In this document: positions 50,877 through 61,605 of the stretch, piece by piece
Numbering within the stretch: position 1 is the first letter of the stretch
Layout of the letters: every line of letters starts with the position of its first letter
Source of the DNA: Mycolicibacterium austroafricanum
GTDB taxonomy: Bacteria > Actinomycetota > Actinomycetes > Mycobacteriales > Mycobacteriaceae
Reading direction: 5' to 3'
Length of the DNA: 64,000 nucleotides
Assembly: GCF_000612725.1 (NCBI RefSeq)
Contig: NZ_HG964452.1
Coordinates: forward strand, 364,911-428,910
Position numbers and translations under genes: made by a program
Notes under the pieces: generated by a model
Told to the model about the DNA's origin: nothing
Seen by the model: only the letters and a program-made list of their open reading frames with translations
Database searches by the model: none

Positions 50877-51860
50877 TCACCCCTCGGCCGCGTCGGGTTC
50901 CTCAGCCACGGGCTCGTCCGCACCCGGCCAGTGGGCGCGCCACTCGTCGGCGGAGATCACGCCGTGCGGGGCGTCGTCGAGTTCCTCGGCAACGTCGGCT
51001 CCCCGCCGCGCCGCCGTCGCCGCCCGCTCGGCGTCACGCACGTCAGCCATGAACTCCAGAACCGCTGAGCGCAAAGCATTTTCGGCGTCGATGTCAGCGG
51101 ACACCGCCACCGAAGTGATCGCCGCCGGGATCAGATCGTGCGGCACCCCGCCCGTCTCGGCGCGGGCCAGCACCTTCTGCGCCAGCGCCAGCGCGGGCTG
51201 AGCGGTCGGGATGTCGTCCATGATCGACTCGCGGGTCGAGCGCTCCAGCGCCTTGCGCTGCTCCCACTGAGCCAGCTGGTCCTCCAGCGATATCGACTCC
51301 CCGGCAAGGACTGCCGGCACCCGGTTGCCGAGCTTGCGCACCAGCGCGTCGGCGACGTCGTCGACGTCGAACGAATTGTGCGGAGCCTCCTCGGCGATGC
51401 GGGCATGGAACAGCACCTGCAGCAGCACGTCGCCGAGTTCGTCGCGCAGTTCGGTCAGGTCGCCACCGTGCACCGCGTCGAACAGCTCGTAGGTCTCCTC
51501 CAGCAGGTAGCGCCGCAGCGAGTCGTGCGTCTGCTGGCTCTCCCAGGGCCCCGCCGTGCGCAACTTGTCCATCATCGCCACCGCGTCGACCAGGCGCTCG
51601 CCGGGCTGCGGTGCCGGCGCGCAGATCACCCGCTCCCCCGCCGCGATGCGCGCGGCGACGGACGGATGCCCGGGATCCGAGGACAGCAGGACCGCGGCAG
51701 GCTCGTCGTCCGAGCCGGCCAGGCACGGCCGCGCCGACGGTAGCGACCACGGCACCTTGATCGGCATCTCCTCGGTGTACTGCACGTCGCCGGTGAGCAG
51801 TTCGATCGCCTCGATGGGAATCAGCGACGGACGCCGCGGGTCCACCAGGACGACCGTCAT
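50877..51860 (-). CDS. mazG: MazG nucleotide pyrophosphohydrolase
   Basis: 327 residues. MazG core: [20 protein letters not shown] with metal-binding EExx[21 protein letters not shown] and [18 protein letters not shown]. Extra N-terminal (about 100 residues) and C-terminal regions as in mycobacterial MazG, which removes oxidised or non-canonical NTPs. Its ATG overlaps the mfd stop. Confidence 0.92.
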   Translation of the reverse strand: MTVVLVDPRRPSLIPIEAIELLTGDVQYTEEMPIKVPWSLPSARPCLAGSDDEPAAVLLSSDPGHPSVAARIAAGERVICAPAPQPGERLVDAVAMMDKLRTAGPWESQQTHDSLRRYLLEETYELFDAVHGGDLTELRDELGDVLLQVLFHARIAEEAPHNSFDVDDVADALVRKLGNRVPAVLAGESISLEDQLAQWEQRKALERSTRESIMDDIPTAQPALALAQKVLARAETGGVPHDLIPAAITSVAVSADIDAENALRSAVLEFMADVRDAERAATAARRGADVAEELDDAPHGVISADEWRAHWPGADEPVAEEPDAAEG

Positions 51861-54800
51861 GCGCCACCTCCGAACTTGGTTATATCAACTTCCTCGCCCG
51901 GCTTCCCGTCGATGGCCAGCAGCAATCCCGCCACGAAGGCCACCAGCTCCAGATCGCGGATCCGCGGCGACCCCACCCCGCTGCCCGCGCGCGGGACCGG
52001 AACCTGCACGGTGGAGGTGGTGGCGCGGTAGTTCGCACCGGAATAGAGCCGCTTGAGCCGCAGCTGTGCCGAATCCGGAAGCGTCATCGGCGAGATGCGC
52101 AGCGTCGTCGCCGACGGGGCGCCGATCTCGGTGACGCCGTGCGCGCGCGCCAGCAGCCGCAGCCGCGCGACCGCGACCAGTCGCTGCGCCGGCTCGGGAA
52201 GCGGACCGTACCGGTCGACGAGTTCCTCGATCACCGCGTCGACGGCGGCGTCGTCGGGTGCGGCCGCCAACCGGCGGTAGGCCTCCAACCGCAGCCTGTC
52301 GCTGCCGATGTAGTCCGGCGGCAGGTGCGCATCGACCGGCAGGTCGATCCTGACGTCCTTCGGTTCCTCCGGCGCCGCAACGGTTTTCCCGTCCGCGGCG
52401 GCTCGATATGCTTCTACGGCCTCGCCCACCAGACGCACGTACAGGTCGAAGCCCACACCGGCGACGTGCCCGGACTGCTCGGCCCCCAACACGTTTCCCG
52501 CGCCGCGGATCTCGAGGTCCTTCATCGCCACCGCCATGCCCGCGCCCAACTCGTTGTTCTGGGCGATCGTGGCGAGCCGGTCGTAGGCCGTCTCGGTCAG
52601 CGGAACCTCCGGCGGGTACAGGAAGTACGCGTAGCCGCGCTCGCGCGACCGCCCGACCCGGCCGCGCAGCTGATGCAGCTGCGACAGCCCGAACGTGTCG
52701 GCGCGCTCGACGATCAGCGTGTTCGCGTTCGAGATGTCCAGGCCCGTCTCGACAATCGTCGTGCAGACCAGAATGTCGTACTCGCGGTTCCAGAACCCTT
52801 CGACGGTCTTCTCCAGCTGCTCCTCGGGCATCTGCCCGTGCGCGACCACCACCCGGGCCTCGGGTACCAGCTGGCGCACCTTGGCGGCGGCCGAGTCGAT
52901 CGTGCGCACCCGGTTGTGGATGTAGAACGCCTGCCCGTCGCGCAGCATCTCGCGGCGCAGCGCCGCGGCGACCTGTTTGTCGTCGTGCGGGCCGACGTAG
53001 GTCAGCACCGGGTAACGCTCCTCGGGCGGGGTCAGGATCGTCGACATCTCCCGGATACCGGCAAGGCTCATCTCCAGGGTGCGCGGGATCGGGGTGGCGC
53101 TCATGGTCAGCACGTCGACGTGGGTGCGCATCGACTTGATGTGCTCCTTGTGCTCGACGCCGAACCGCTGCTCCTCGTCGACGATGACCAGGCCGAGGTC
53201 CTTCCACGTCACACCCGTCTGCAGCAGCCGGTGGGTGCCGATCACGATGTCGACGGACCCGTCCTTCATGCCCTCGATCGTGGCGCGGGACTCGGCCGGG
53301 TCGGTGAACCGCGAGAGCCCCTTGACCGTGACCGGGAAACCGGTCATCCGGTTGGTGAACGTCTGCAGATGCTGATCGGCCAGCAGCGTGGTCGGCACCA
53401 GCACCGCGACCTGCTTGCCGTCCTGCACCGCCTTGAACGCCGCGCGCACCGCGATCTCGGTCTTGCCGTAGCCGACGTCACCGCAGATCACCCGGTCCAT
53501 CGGGACCGGCTTCTCCATGTCGGATTTCACCTCGGTGATGGCGGTCATCTGGTCGACGGTCTCGGTGAAGCCGAACGCGTCTTCCATCTCGCGCTGCCAC
53601 GGGGTGTCCGGGGCGAACGCGTGCCCGGCCGACGCCTGACGTTTGGCGTACAGCGCGACGAGCTCGGCGGCGATCTCGCGAACCGCTTTGCGCGCCTTGG
53701 TTTTCGTGTTGGCCCAGTCGCTGCCGCCGAGGCGGCTCAGCGTCGGCGCCTCGCCACCGACGTAGCGGGACAGCTGGTCCAGTGAATCCATCGGCACGTA
53801 CAGCCGATCGGACCCACCGCCGCGCTTGGCCGACGCGTACTCCAGCACCAGGTACTCGCGTCGCGCCCCGCCGATCACCCGCTCGGTCATCTCCACGAAG
53901 CGGCCGATGCCGTGCTGGTCGTGCACCACCAGGTCGCCCGCGGTCAGCGCCAGCGGGTCAACGACGTTGCGGCGCTTGGCCGCCAGCTTCTTGCCCTCGG
54001 TGGCCGCGGCCCGGTTACCGGTCAGGTCGGTCTCGGTGATCACCACGAGGTTGGCGCCCGGGATCACCACACCGTCGTGCAGCGGCCCCTTGATGACCCC
54101 GACGACACCTTCACCCGGCACCGCGCCCGGCTCCAGAACCGTTGCGGGGATGTCGGATTCGGAGAGTTGTTCGACGACCCGCATCGCGGTGCCGGACCCG
54201 GGGGTGACGACGACCCCGAACCCGCCGGTTGCGACGTGGGCGCGCAGCATCGCGAAGATCTCATCGAGATTGTGCTGCTGGCCGCGCGCCGACGGTGCGG
54301 GCCGGATGTCGAGCGCCGTGGACTCGCCGGCACCGCTGTCGAGCTGGCTCAACGTCCACCACGGATGCCCGCCGGCGCGGGCCGCGTCGCGCGCGTCGCC
54401 GTAACCGACGTAGCCCGACACGCCGAGCGCCTCGATGTCGATGGGCACGTCCCCGCCGACCGCCGCGGTCGACCACGACGCCTCCAGGAACTCGCGGCCG
54501 GTCTTGATCAGATCGGCGGCGCGGGTGCGGACCTTCTCCGGATCGCACACCAGCAGCGGGGTGCCTTCGGGTAGGTGGTCGGGCAGCGTGGCGAAGTCGC
54601 TGGGACGCAACAGCGGAAGCAGCGCCTCCATGCCGTCGACCGGGATGCCCTCGGCCAGCTTGGCCAGCATGTCGGGCACGCTGCCGGTCACGCTGTTCTC
54701 CAGGACCGGGTGTTCGCTTGCCAGTGCGGCGGCACGGTCGCGGACCTCGGCGGTCAGCAGCAGTTCACGGCACGGCACCGCGATCAGCGTGTCGATCTCG

Positions 54801-55495
54801 ATCTCGGGGATCGAACGCTGGTCGGCCACCGAGAACATCCGCATCTCGGAGACCTCGTCACCCCAGAACTCGACACGTACGGGATGCTCGGCCGTGGGCG
54901 GGAAGACGTCGAGAATGCCTCCGCGGACCGCGAATTCACCGCGTTTGCCGACCATGTCGACGCGGCTGTAGGCCAGATCCACGAGCCGCGCGACCACGGC
55001 ATCGAAGTCCGCCTCGCCGCCGACGGTGAGCGTGACCGGATCCACCTCGGCCAGATCGGGGGCCATCGGCTGCAGCAGCGACCGCGCAGTGGTCACCACG
55101 ATCCGCAGCGGCGGGCCGAGCCGCGCGTCGTCGGGGTGGGTGAGGCGGCGCAGCAGCATCATGCGGGCACCGACGGTGTCGACGCCGGGTGAGAGCCGCT
55201 CGTGCGGCAACGTCTCCCACGACGGGAACAACGCCACCGCGTCGCCGAAGACGCCGCGCAACTCGGCGGTCAGGTCGTCGGCCTCGCGGCCGGTGGCGGT
55301 GACGACCAGCAGCAGCCCCGGCTGGGCGAGCGCGGACGCCACGAACACGCGTGCGCTGGCCGGGCCGACGAGGTTGAGATCGGCGGGCCGGTCGCCGGCA
55401 CGACGAGCGATCTCCTGCAGGGCGGGATCACGCAGCGCCAGATCGACGAGGCCCGCGATCGGGGTGTGGACATGGAGGGTCCCCGATACGGTCAT
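51857..55495 (-). CDS. mfd: Transcription-repair coupling factor Mfd
   Basis: 1212 residues from [16 protein letters not shown]; an in-frame upstream start at 55522 is less likely. UvrB-homologous N-terminal modules, the RNA-polymerase interaction domain ([15 protein letters not shown]...EYLVLEYA) and RecG-type helicase motifs: [17 protein letters not shown] (Walker A), [13 protein letters not shown] (DEEQ box), [15 protein letters not shown] and [17 protein letters not shown]. It removes stalled RNA polymerase and recruits UvrA. Overlaps mazG. Confidence 0.96.
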   Translation of the reverse strand: MTVSGTLHVHTPIAGLVDLALRDPALQEIARRAGDRPADLNLVGPASARVFVASALAQPGLLLVVTATGREADDLTAELRGVFGDAVALFPSWETLPHERLSPGVDTVGARMMLLRRLTHPDDARLGPPLRIVVTTARSLLQPMAPDLAEVDPVTLTVGGEADFDAVVARLVDLAYSRVDMVGKRGEFAVRGGILDVFPPTAEHPVRVEFWGDEVSEMRMFSVADQRSIPEIEIDTLIAVPCRELLLTAEVRDRAAALASEHPVLENSVTGSVPDMLAKLAEGIPVDGMEALLPLLRPSDFATLPDHLPEGTPLLVCDPEKVRTRAADLIKTGREFLEASWSTAAVGGDVPIDIEALGVSGYVGYGDARDAARAGGHPWWTLSQLDSGAGESTALDIRPAPSARGQQHNLDEIFAMLRAHVATGGFGVVVTPGSGTAMRVVEQLSESDIPATVLEPGAVPGEGVVGVIKGPLHDGVVIPGANLVVITETDLTGNRAAATEGKKLAAKRRNVVDPLALTAGDLVVHDQHGIGRFVEMTERVIGGARREYLVLEYASAKRGGGSDRLYVPMDSLDQLSRYVGGEAPTLSRLGGSDWANTKTKARKAVREIAAELVALYAKRQASAGHAFAPDTPWQREMEDAFGFTETVDQMTAITEVKSDMEKPVPMDRVICGDVGYGKTEIAVRAAFKAVQDGKQVAVLVPTTLLADQHLQTFTNRMTGFPVTVKGLSRFTDPAESRATIEGMKDGSVDIVIGTHRLLQTGVTWKDLGLVIVDEEQRFGVEHKEHIKSMRTHVDVLTMSATPIPRTLEMSLAGIREMSTILTPPEERYPVLTYVGPHDDKQVAAALRREMLRDGQAFYIHNRVRTIDSAAAKVRQLVPEARVVVAHGQMPEEQLEKTVEGFWNREYDILVCTTIVETGLDISNANTLIVERADTFGLSQLHQLRGRVGRSRERGYAYFLYPPEVPLTETAYDRLATIAQNNELGAGMAVAMKDLEIRGAGNVLGAEQSGHVAGVGFDLYVRLVGEAVEAYRAAADGKTVAAPEEPKDVRIDLPVDAHLPPDYIGSDRLRLEAYRRLAAAPDDAAVDAVIEELVDRYGPLPEPAQRLVAVARLRLLARAHGVTEIGAPSATTLRISPMTLPDSAQLRLKRLYSGANYRATTSTVQVPVPRAGSGVGSPRIRDLELVAFVAGLLLAIDGKPGEEVDITKFGGGA

Positions 55496-55559
55496 GATGC
55501 GTCCATCGTAGGCACTCGTCACCGACGGCGGTCGACGGGCACCGCGGCGGCCCGGGCCG

Positions 55560-56213
55560 TCACTCCTCGTGCAGCACCGGGTCGGACTCCAGATGGGTCA
55601 GCCCGTTCCAGCACAGGTTGACCAGGTGGGCGGCGACGACCTCTTTCTTGGGTTCGCGCACGTCGAGCCACCACTGCGCCGCCATCGACACGGATCCGAC
55701 CAGCGCCTGGGCGTACAGCGGCGCGAGGTCGGGGTCAAGGCCGCGGCGGGAGAAGTCGCCGGCGAGGATCGACGCGACCTGGCTGACGGCGTCATTGAGC
55801 AATGTCGAGTACGTCCCCGACGTGATGCTGGCCGGTGAGTCGCGGATCAGGATGCGGAAGCCGTCGGTGTGCTCCTCGACGTAGGTCAGCAGCGCCAACG
55901 CGACCCGTTCCACCCGCACCCGGGACCGGTTGTCGGCCAGCGAGGACGTGATGCCGTCGAGCAGCGCCGACATCTCCCGGTCGACGACGACCGCGTAGAG
56001 ACCTTCCTTGCCGCCGAAGTGTTCGTAGACCACCGGCTTGGACACGTTCGCGCGCAGCGCGATCTCCTCGATCGACGTGCCGTCGAAACCCCGCTCGGCG
56101 AACAGCGACTTGGCGATCTCCACCAGCTGTTGGCGACGCTCCGTGCCCGTCATCCGTGCCCGCGGCGCGCGCACGTGGGTATCGGGACCGCCGCGCTTAT
56201 CGGACACTGCCAC
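55560..56213 (-). CDS. TetR-family transcriptional regulator
   Basis: 217 residues. The N-terminal helix-turn-helix is [20 protein letters not shown], then [35 protein letters not shown]. The C-terminal ligand domain is helical. It corresponds by position to M. tuberculosis Rv1019, between mfd and glmU. Divergent from the PucR gene, which it may regulate. Confidence 0.9.
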   Translation of the reverse strand: MAVSDKRGGPDTHVRAPRARMTGTERRQQLVEIAKSLFAERGFDGTSIEEIALRANVSKPVVYEHFGGKEGLYAVVVDREMSALLDGITSSLADNRSRVRVERVALALLTYVEEHTDGFRILIRDSPASITSGTYSTLLNDAVSQVASILAGDFSRRGLDPDLAPLYAQALVGSVSMAAQWWLDVREPKKEVVAAHLVNLCWNGLTHLESDPVLHEE

Positions 56214-56257
56214 GCGTCTCAGGGTAAACGGCGAACCCCGGCGTAGCGTTGAGCTCC

Positions 56258-57790
56258 GTGATCACGCTGGACCGGCTGATCAACGTCCTCGGCGGATACG
56301 GCGCACGCTGGCACAGCGGTTCGGCGGACCGACAGACCGAACTGCGCAGCGTGGTGCTCCCGGAGGTCGTCGACGGCCGCACCGTCTCGGGCGATGTTCT
56401 GCTCGCCGTGGGCGCCGCCTCCCCGGCCGAAGCTCTGCGGTGGGCCCGCGCGGCACGCGCCGTCGTCGTGCTCACCCGCGGCGAACACGCAGACCCTGAA
56501 CTGGACGGCGCCGGTGTCGCGGTCGTCGTCATCGATTCGGCGATGCCGTGGAGCGACTTCGCCGCCATCGTGTACGGCCTCGTCATGGAGGGCCGGGAAA
56601 CCGAGTCCGGTCGCGGCCCGACCGACCTTTTCGCGCTCGCCGACAGCCTGGCCGGCGCCGTCGGCGGCGCGGTGGTCATCGAGGACCGGTCGTCACAGGT
56701 GCTGGCGTTCTCCCGCGGACAGCAGGACGCCGACCCTGGGCGGATCGCGACGATCCTCGCGCGCCAGGCGCCGCCGGAACTGCGGGCGGTGTACGAGGCG
56801 CACGGTGTGTTCGCGCACCTCGCGGTGTCCGACGATCCCGTCTTTGTGCCGGGCGACGCGCCGGACGGCATGCTCGACGACGCTGCAGGCCGCACCGGCC
56901 GCATGGTCGTGGCCGCCCGCGCCGGCCGGGAACTCCTCGGCTCGGTGTGGGTGGCCTGCGCGAGCCCGCTCGTCGGCGACCGGAGGCGGGCCCTGGCCGA
57001 CGGGGCGCACACCGTGGCGCTGCACCTGCTGCGCTCGCGGGCCAGCGCCGACCTGGAGCGTCAGGTCGAATCCGAGTTGGTGATCCGGCTGCTGGAGAGC
57101 CCCGCCGACGCCGCAACCGTGGCCAGCCGGCTGGGCCTTCCTCCCGCAACGCTGCGTGTGATCGCGTTGCGGGCCAGCGACGAGGGCGGCAGGCATGCGG
57201 CGCTGCTGCAGATGTTCGAGCGCGCGACCGCGGGCTTCGGGTGGTCACGTCCGTCGCGCAGCGCACTGGCCGACACCACGGTCTACACCGTGCTGGCCGC
57301 CGAGGCGGCCGCCGTCGCGCGGGACTGGGTGAGCGCGCTCGTCGCGGCGCTGCCCGAACAGCTGACGGTGCAGGCCGGCATCAGCGCCCCGGCCGCGGCG
57401 ACCGAACTCGCCGTCGCGCGCACCGAAGCCGACGAATGCCTGGCGCTGCAGGAAGGCACCGGGGCCGACGCGCCGCCGGCCTACGACGAGTCCTGGGATG
57501 ACCTGCTGCTGCGCCGGCTGCGGGCCGCGGCCCGCTCGGGCCGCACCCCGCCCCGGGGCGCCGTCGCCGAGCTGCGGGCGCACGACAGCACCCACGGCAC
57601 GGCGTACGTGCCGACGCTGCGGGCGTGGCTGCAGGAACGTGGGGATCCCGGACGGACCGCCACGAGGCTCGGCGTGCACGAGAACACCGTCCGGTACCGG
57701 ATACGGCGGATGGCCGAGCTGACCGATCTGCGTCTGGACGACGCCGACAAACGGTTCGCGATGATGATCGAGCTCGCGGTCCTCGACTGA
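56258..57790 (+). CDS. PucR-family transcriptional regulator
   Basis: 510 residues from GTG (VITLDRLINVLGGYGARWHS). PucR N-terminal domain, a GAF-like middle region and a C-terminal helix-turn-helix (RTATRLGVHENTVRYRIRRM). These activators often control purine or amino-acid degradation genes. The FAD-dependent oxidase downstream is the likely target. Start codon choice is uncertain (TTG at 56249 also possible). Confidence 0.85.
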   Translation: MITLDRLINVLGGYGARWHSGSADRQTELRSVVLPEVVDGRTVSGDVLLAVGAASPAEALRWARAARAVVVLTRGEHADPELDGAGVAVVVIDSAMPWSDFAAIVYGLVMEGRETESGRGPTDLFALADSLAGAVGGAVVIEDRSSQVLAFSRGQQDADPGRIATILARQAPPELRAVYEAHGVFAHLAVSDDPVFVPGDAPDGMLDDAAGRTGRMVVAARAGRELLGSVWVACASPLVGDRRRALADGAHTVALHLLRSRASADLERQVESELVIRLLESPADAATVASRLGLPPATLRVIALRASDEGGRHAALLQMFERATAGFGWSRPSRSALADTTVYTVLAAEAAAVARDWVSALVAALPEQLTVQAGISAPAAATELAVARTEADECLALQEGTGADAPPAYDESWDDLLLRRLRAAARSGRTPPRGAVAELRAHDSTHGTAYVPTLRAWLQERGDPGRTATRLGVHENTVRYRIRRMAELTDLRLDDADKRFAMMIELAVLD

Positions 57791-57906
57791 CCCTTTGTCG
57801 GTACGCGACATTTCTCACCGGCGCGTTTGTCGGCTAAGAACAACACCCTCTGTCTCCGGGCACCGGACGATGAAGTTGTCGGCACCGAAAACGAGGAGGT
57901 CATGCG
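57791..57906 (+). promoter_or_regulatory. Intergenic direct repeat upstream of the FAD oxidase
   Basis: tttgtcgg occurs at 57794-57801 and 57826-57833, spaced 32 bp, about three helical turns. This is a plausible PucR binding arrangement. The ribosome binding site gaggaggt precedes the start at 57907. Confidence 0.35.
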
Positions 57907-59205
57907 ATGTCGGGCGGGTCAGGGATGGACGGCGGTCCCCGATCTGTGATCGTCGTGGGCGCAGGCATCGTCGGCCTGTCCACGGCGTGGTTCCTGCAGG
58001 AACGGGGCGTGGACGTGACCGTCGTCGATCGCAGCGGAGTTGCGGCGGGGGCGTCGTGGGGTAATGCCGGCTGGGTGTCGCCGGCGTTGACCGCCCCGTT
58101 GAACTCGCCATCGGTGCTGCGCGAGGGGTTGCGCGCGTTGGCGGATCCGGCCGCACCACTGCACATCCCGGTTCGGGCGGACACCGCGCTGGCGCGGTTT
58201 CTGCTGCGATTCGCCGCCAACTGCCGCCCCAGCGCCTGGGAGCGGGCGGTCCGGGCCAACGCGATCCTCAACGACGAAGCCATCGAGACGTTCGACGTCC
58301 TGGTGAGCAACGGCGTCGACGCCCCGGTGACCGACACGTCGCTGGCGGTCGCGTTCCGCGACGCCGGCCACGCCGACCTGTTCCTGACCGAGTTGAACCA
58401 CCTGCGCTCGACGGGTCAGCAGCTCCACGTCGAGACGCTGACCGGCGCGGCGCTTCACGAGCAGGTACCGCTGGCGTCGTCGAACGTCGCGGCCGTGGTC
58501 AACGTGTCGGGCCAGCGCTTCGTCGATCCCGGACGGTTCACCCACGCGCTCGGGTTCGCGGTCGCCGAGCGCGGCGCGACGATGCTCAGCGGCGAGGTGT
58601 GCCGGGTGTCCGGTTCCCGCGACGGGGCCCTGCTCGAGCTGCGCGACGGTGAACTGCTGCGTGGGGACGCGGTGGTGCTGGCCACGGGCGCGTGGCTGCC
58701 CGCGTTGACCGGGCGACGGATCCGCGTCGGGTTGCAGGCCGGACGCGGCTACTCGTTCACCGTGCCGGTCGACCGTGCCCTGCCGGGCCCGGTCTACCTG
58801 CCCGAGGCACGCGTCGCCTGCACGCCGTACCGGGGCGGCCTTCGGGTCGCAGGCACCATGGAGTTCCGCAGGCCCTCCGAGCCTCTGGCGCAGCGCCGGA
58901 TCGACGCCATCATCGCGTCGGCCACCCCACTGCTCGACGGGGTGCGCTGGACCGAGCGCACCGATGCGTGGGTCGGTCCGCGACCGGTCACCGACGACGG
59001 GAAGCCGCTGATCGGCCAGCTGGCCTCCGCGATGTACGTCGCCGGGGGACACGGCATGTGGGGGCTGGCGCACGGTCCGGCCACCGGTCGACTGCTCGCC
59101 GAGCAGATCGTCACCGGCAAGCAACCCGAGGCGGTGCGACCGTTCGACCCGCTGCGCGGACGCGGCCGGGCGACGCCCACCGAGGTACTCACGCTTCCCC
59201 TCTGA
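57907..59205 (+). CDS. FAD-dependent D-amino-acid dehydrogenase-like oxidoreductase
   Basis: 432 residues. The dinucleotide fold VIVVGAGIVGLSTAWFLQER binds FAD. The DAO-family signature AGRGYSFTVPVDRALPGPVY is followed by the C-terminal VAGGHGMWGLAHGPATGRLL. Resembles DadA, which deaminates D-amino acids. The substrate is not known. The PucR gene lies 117 bp upstream. Confidence 0.85.
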   Translation: MSGGSGMDGGPRSVIVVGAGIVGLSTAWFLQERGVDVTVVDRSGVAAGASWGNAGWVSPALTAPLNSPSVLREGLRALADPAAPLHIPVRADTALARFLLRFAANCRPSAWERAVRANAILNDEAIETFDVLVSNGVDAPVTDTSLAVAFRDAGHADLFLTELNHLRSTGQQLHVETLTGAALHEQVPLASSNVAAVVNVSGQRFVDPGRFTHALGFAVAERGATMLSGEVCRVSGSRDGALLELRDGELLRGDAVVLATGAWLPALTGRRIRVGLQAGRGYSFTVPVDRALPGPVYLPEARVACTPYRGGLRVAGTMEFRRPSEPLAQRRIDAIIASATPLLDGVRWTERTDAWVGPRPVTDDGKPLIGQLASAMYVAGGHGMWGLAHGPATGRLLAEQIVTGKQPEAVRPFDPLRGRGRATPTEVLTLPL

Positions 59206-59218
59206 CGAGGGTTCTCCG

Positions 59219-59258
59219 GTCGTCAGGGGCGGTGTAGGTCCATCCCGCCCCTGACGAC
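59219..59258. terminator. Perfect 14-bp stem-loop after the FAD oxidase
   Basis: gtcgtcaggggcgg (59219-59232) pairs perfectly with ccgcccctgacgac (59245-59258) around a 12-nt loop. There is no U tract, as is common in mycobacterial terminators. It lies 13 bp after the oxidase stop and 28 bp before the GreA/B-like start, so it could also affect that gene's leader. Confidence 0.65.
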
Positions 59259-59286
59259 GATCATCCCTATTGGAAGGAACGCACAC

Positions 59287-59766
59287 GTGTACACCGCTGA
59301 CTACGTCTGGATGACGCCGCAGGCGCGCGAAGATCTGGAAAAGGAATTGGCCGACCTGATGGCCGTGCCGAACCCTGCAGGCACCGACGAGACCGAACGC
59401 ACCGATCAGGTCGTGGACGCCTGGTTGGCGCGCAAGGAACGCATCCGGCAGATCCACGAATTGCTCAGCAGGGCCGATCATTCGACCAGCCCGGCAGACG
59501 ACGGGATCGCCGAGCCGGGCATGGTGCTCACCGTGCGCTTCGACGACACCGGCGACACCGAGACGTTCCTGCTCGGCACCCGCGGCACCGCCGACCCGGA
59601 GTTGGAGGTGTACACCGTGGCCTCTCCGCTCGGCAGCGCGCTTCTGGGCGCCGTCCCCGGTGAGCAGTGCAGCTTCCGGTTGCCGAACGGCAGCATCCAG
59701 CAGGTGACGGTGCTGGCCGCCAAACCGTTCGGCGCCCACGATCCCGGGGAGCTCGCGAAGCGGTGA
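59287..59766 (+). CDS. GreA/GreB-family elongation factor
   Basis: 159 residues, GTG start, with ggaagga upstream. A coiled-coil N-terminal part (QAREDLEKELADLMAV...ARKERIRQIHELLSRAD) is followed by the FKBP-like C-terminal domain (GMVLTVRFDDTGDTETFLLG, PLGSALLGAVPGEQCSFRLP). Such proteins bind the RNA polymerase secondary channel. The conserved acidic tip of true GreA is not obvious, so cleavage activity is uncertain. Confidence 0.75.
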   Translation: MYTADYVWMTPQAREDLEKELADLMAVPNPAGTDETERTDQVVDAWLARKERIRQIHELLSRADHSTSPADDGIAEPGMVLTVRFDDTGDTETFLLGTRGTADPELEVYTVASPLGSALLGAVPGEQCSFRLPNGSIQQVTVLAAKPFGAHDPGELAKR

Positions 59767-59812
59767 GTCGGCGGCGCGGTGGGTTAGAGTCGCACGCGTA
59801 ACTCGTGACCGG

Positions 59813-59884
59813 TCCGTCGTGGTGTAATCGGCAGCACCTCTGATTTTGGTTCAGATAGTTCAGGTTCGAGTCCTGGCGACGGAG
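59813..59884 (+). tRNA. tRNA-Gln(UUG)
   Basis: 72 nt. Acceptor TCCGTCG pairs with CGACGGA, anticodon loop TTTTGGT has anticodon TTG, and the T arm is intact (CAGG-TTCGAGT-CCTG core). Located just upstream of glmU. The following CA may be part of an encoded CCA only by chance (gca). Confidence 0.95.
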
Positions 59885-59889
59885 CAGCT

Positions 59890-59939
59890 AACGAGGCTTG
59901 CCGAGTGAGCAGACCAACGAACGAGGCTTGCCGAGTGAG
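59890..59939 (+). repeat. Two 20-bp direct repeats downstream of tRNA-Gln
   Basis: aacgaggcttgccgagtgag at 59890-59909 and again at 59920-59939, period 30 bp. A third, degenerate copy may follow (gaacgctcgttgagcgg near 59950). They lie between tRNA-Gln and glmU. Possibly a mycobacterial intergenic repeat. Confidence 0.7.
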
Positions 59940-60023
59940 TCGGCAACCACGAACGCTCGTTGAGCGGACCGGTGCGCTCGCCTGCGGGCGACAACCCAGC
60001 TCACGCGATCCGGAAGGACTTTT

Positions 60024-61502
60024 ATGCGTGACGCCGCGGTCGTGATCCTGGCGGCGGGTGCGGGCACCCGGATGAAGTCCGACACCCCCAAGGTGCTGCA
60101 CACGCTGGCCGGCCGCAGCATGCTGTCGCACGCGTTGCACGCGGTGGCCGGGCTGGAGGCGCGCCACCTGGTGGTGGTGGTCGGCAAGGACCGCGAACGG
60201 GTGGCACCGGCGGCGCTGGAGATCGGGCAGACGCTCGGCCGCGACGTCGACATCGCCATCCAGGATCAGCAGCGCGGCACCGGGCACGCCGTCGAATGCG
60301 GACTGACCGCTCTGCCCGCGGACTTCACCGGCACCGTCGTGGTGACCGCAGGCGACGTGCCGCTGCTGGACACGCACACGCTGAGCGACCTGATCGCCGC
60401 GCACGACGCGGAATCCGCGGCGGCCACCCTGCTCACCACCACGCTGGCCGACCCGACCGGATACGGACGGATCCTGCGCACTCAGGACGGCGGCGTCATC
60501 GGCATCGTCGAGCAGGCCGACGCCACCCCGTCCCAGCGAGCCATCACCGAGGTCAACGCCGCGGTGTACGCCTTCGACGCCGGCGCCCTTCGTTCCGCGC
60601 TGAGCCGTCTGCAGGCCGACAACGCGCAGGGCGAGCTGTACCTGACCGACGTCATCGCGATCGCGCGTTCCGACGGCGGTGTCGTACGCGCCCGGCACAT
60701 CGACGACGCGGCGCTGGTCGCCGGCGTCAACGACCGCGTGCAACTCGCCGACCTGGCCGCGGTGCTCAACCGGCGCATCGTCGAAGGCCACCAGCGCGCC
60801 GGCGTCACGATCATCGACCCGGCGTCGACCTGGATCGACGTCGACGTGACGATCGGCCGCGACACCGTGGTGCGGCCCGGCACCCAGCTGCTCGGCGCGA
60901 CGACGATCGGCGGCCGCGCCGAGATCGGCCCGGACACCACGCTGGCCGACGTCACCGTCGGCGACGGCGCTGCGGTGATCCGCACGCACGGCACGTCGGC
61001 CGTCATCGGCGACGACTCCGTCGTCGGCCCGTTCACCTACCTGCGGCCCGGCACCGAACTCGGTGCCGCGGGCAAGCTGGGCGCGTTCGTCGAGACCAAG
61101 AACGCGACGATCGGGACCGGCACCAAGGTGCCGCACCTGACCTACGTCGGCGACGCCGACATCGGCGAGCACAGCAACATCGGCGCGTCCAGCGTGTTCG
61201 TCAACTACGACGGAGAAACCAAGAGCCGCACCACGATCGGCTCGCACGTGCGCACCGGGTCGGACACCATGTTCGTGGCGCCGGTGACCGTCGGCGACGG
61301 GGCGTATACCGGGGCGGGCACGGTCGTGCGTGAGGATGTCCCACCCGGCGCGCTGGCCGTGTCGGCGGGACCGCAACGCAACATCGAGGGGTGGGTGACG
61401 CGCAAGCGCCCCGGCAGCGCGGCGGCAGAGGCAGCAGCGGCGGCAGGGGCAGGGGCCGGGGCAGCAGCCGAAGATCAGGGCCCCGAAGCTACCGGCGAGT
61501 AG
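60024..61502 (+). CDS. glmU: Bifunctional GlmU (UDP-GlcNAc pyrophosphorylase / GlcN-1-P acetyltransferase)
   Basis: 492 residues. The uridyltransferase domain has [20 protein letters not shown] and [13 protein letters not shown]. The C-terminal left-handed beta-helix has repeated hexapeptides ([20 protein letters not shown]) and acetyl-CoA-site residues ([20 protein letters not shown]). The Ala/Gly-rich tail [12 protein letters not shown] is typical of mycobacteria. Provides UDP-GlcNAc for peptidoglycan and linker synthesis. Followed by prs. Confidence 0.96.
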   Translation: MRDAAVVILAAGAGTRMKSDTPKVLHTLAGRSMLSHALHAVAGLEARHLVVVVGKDRERVAPAALEIGQTLGRDVDIAIQDQQRGTGHAVECGLTALPADFTGTVVVTAGDVPLLDTHTLSDLIAAHDAESAAATLLTTTLADPTGYGRILRTQDGGVIGIVEQADATPSQRAITEVNAAVYAFDAGALRSALSRLQADNAQGELYLTDVIAIARSDGGVVRARHIDDAALVAGVNDRVQLADLAAVLNRRIVEGHQRAGVTIIDPASTWIDVDVTIGRDTVVRPGTQLLGATTIGGRAEIGPDTTLADVTVGDGAAVIRTHGTSAVIGDDSVVGPFTYLRPGTELGAAGKLGAFVETKNATIGTGTKVPHLTYVGDADIGEHSNIGASSVFVNYDGETKSRTTIGSHVRTGSDTMFVAPVTVGDGAYTGAGTVVREDVPPGALAVSAGPQRNIEGWVTRKRPGSAAAEAAAAAGAGAGAAAEDQGPEATGE

Positions 61503-61605
61503 CTTTTCGTCGCCGTTTATTGGCATTCTGGTAACCCGCCAGCGTGCGCGCGTAAGCGCTACGTACGATGGCCCCGTATCGATCGCCGACGCCGAGGGCA
61601 GCCCC

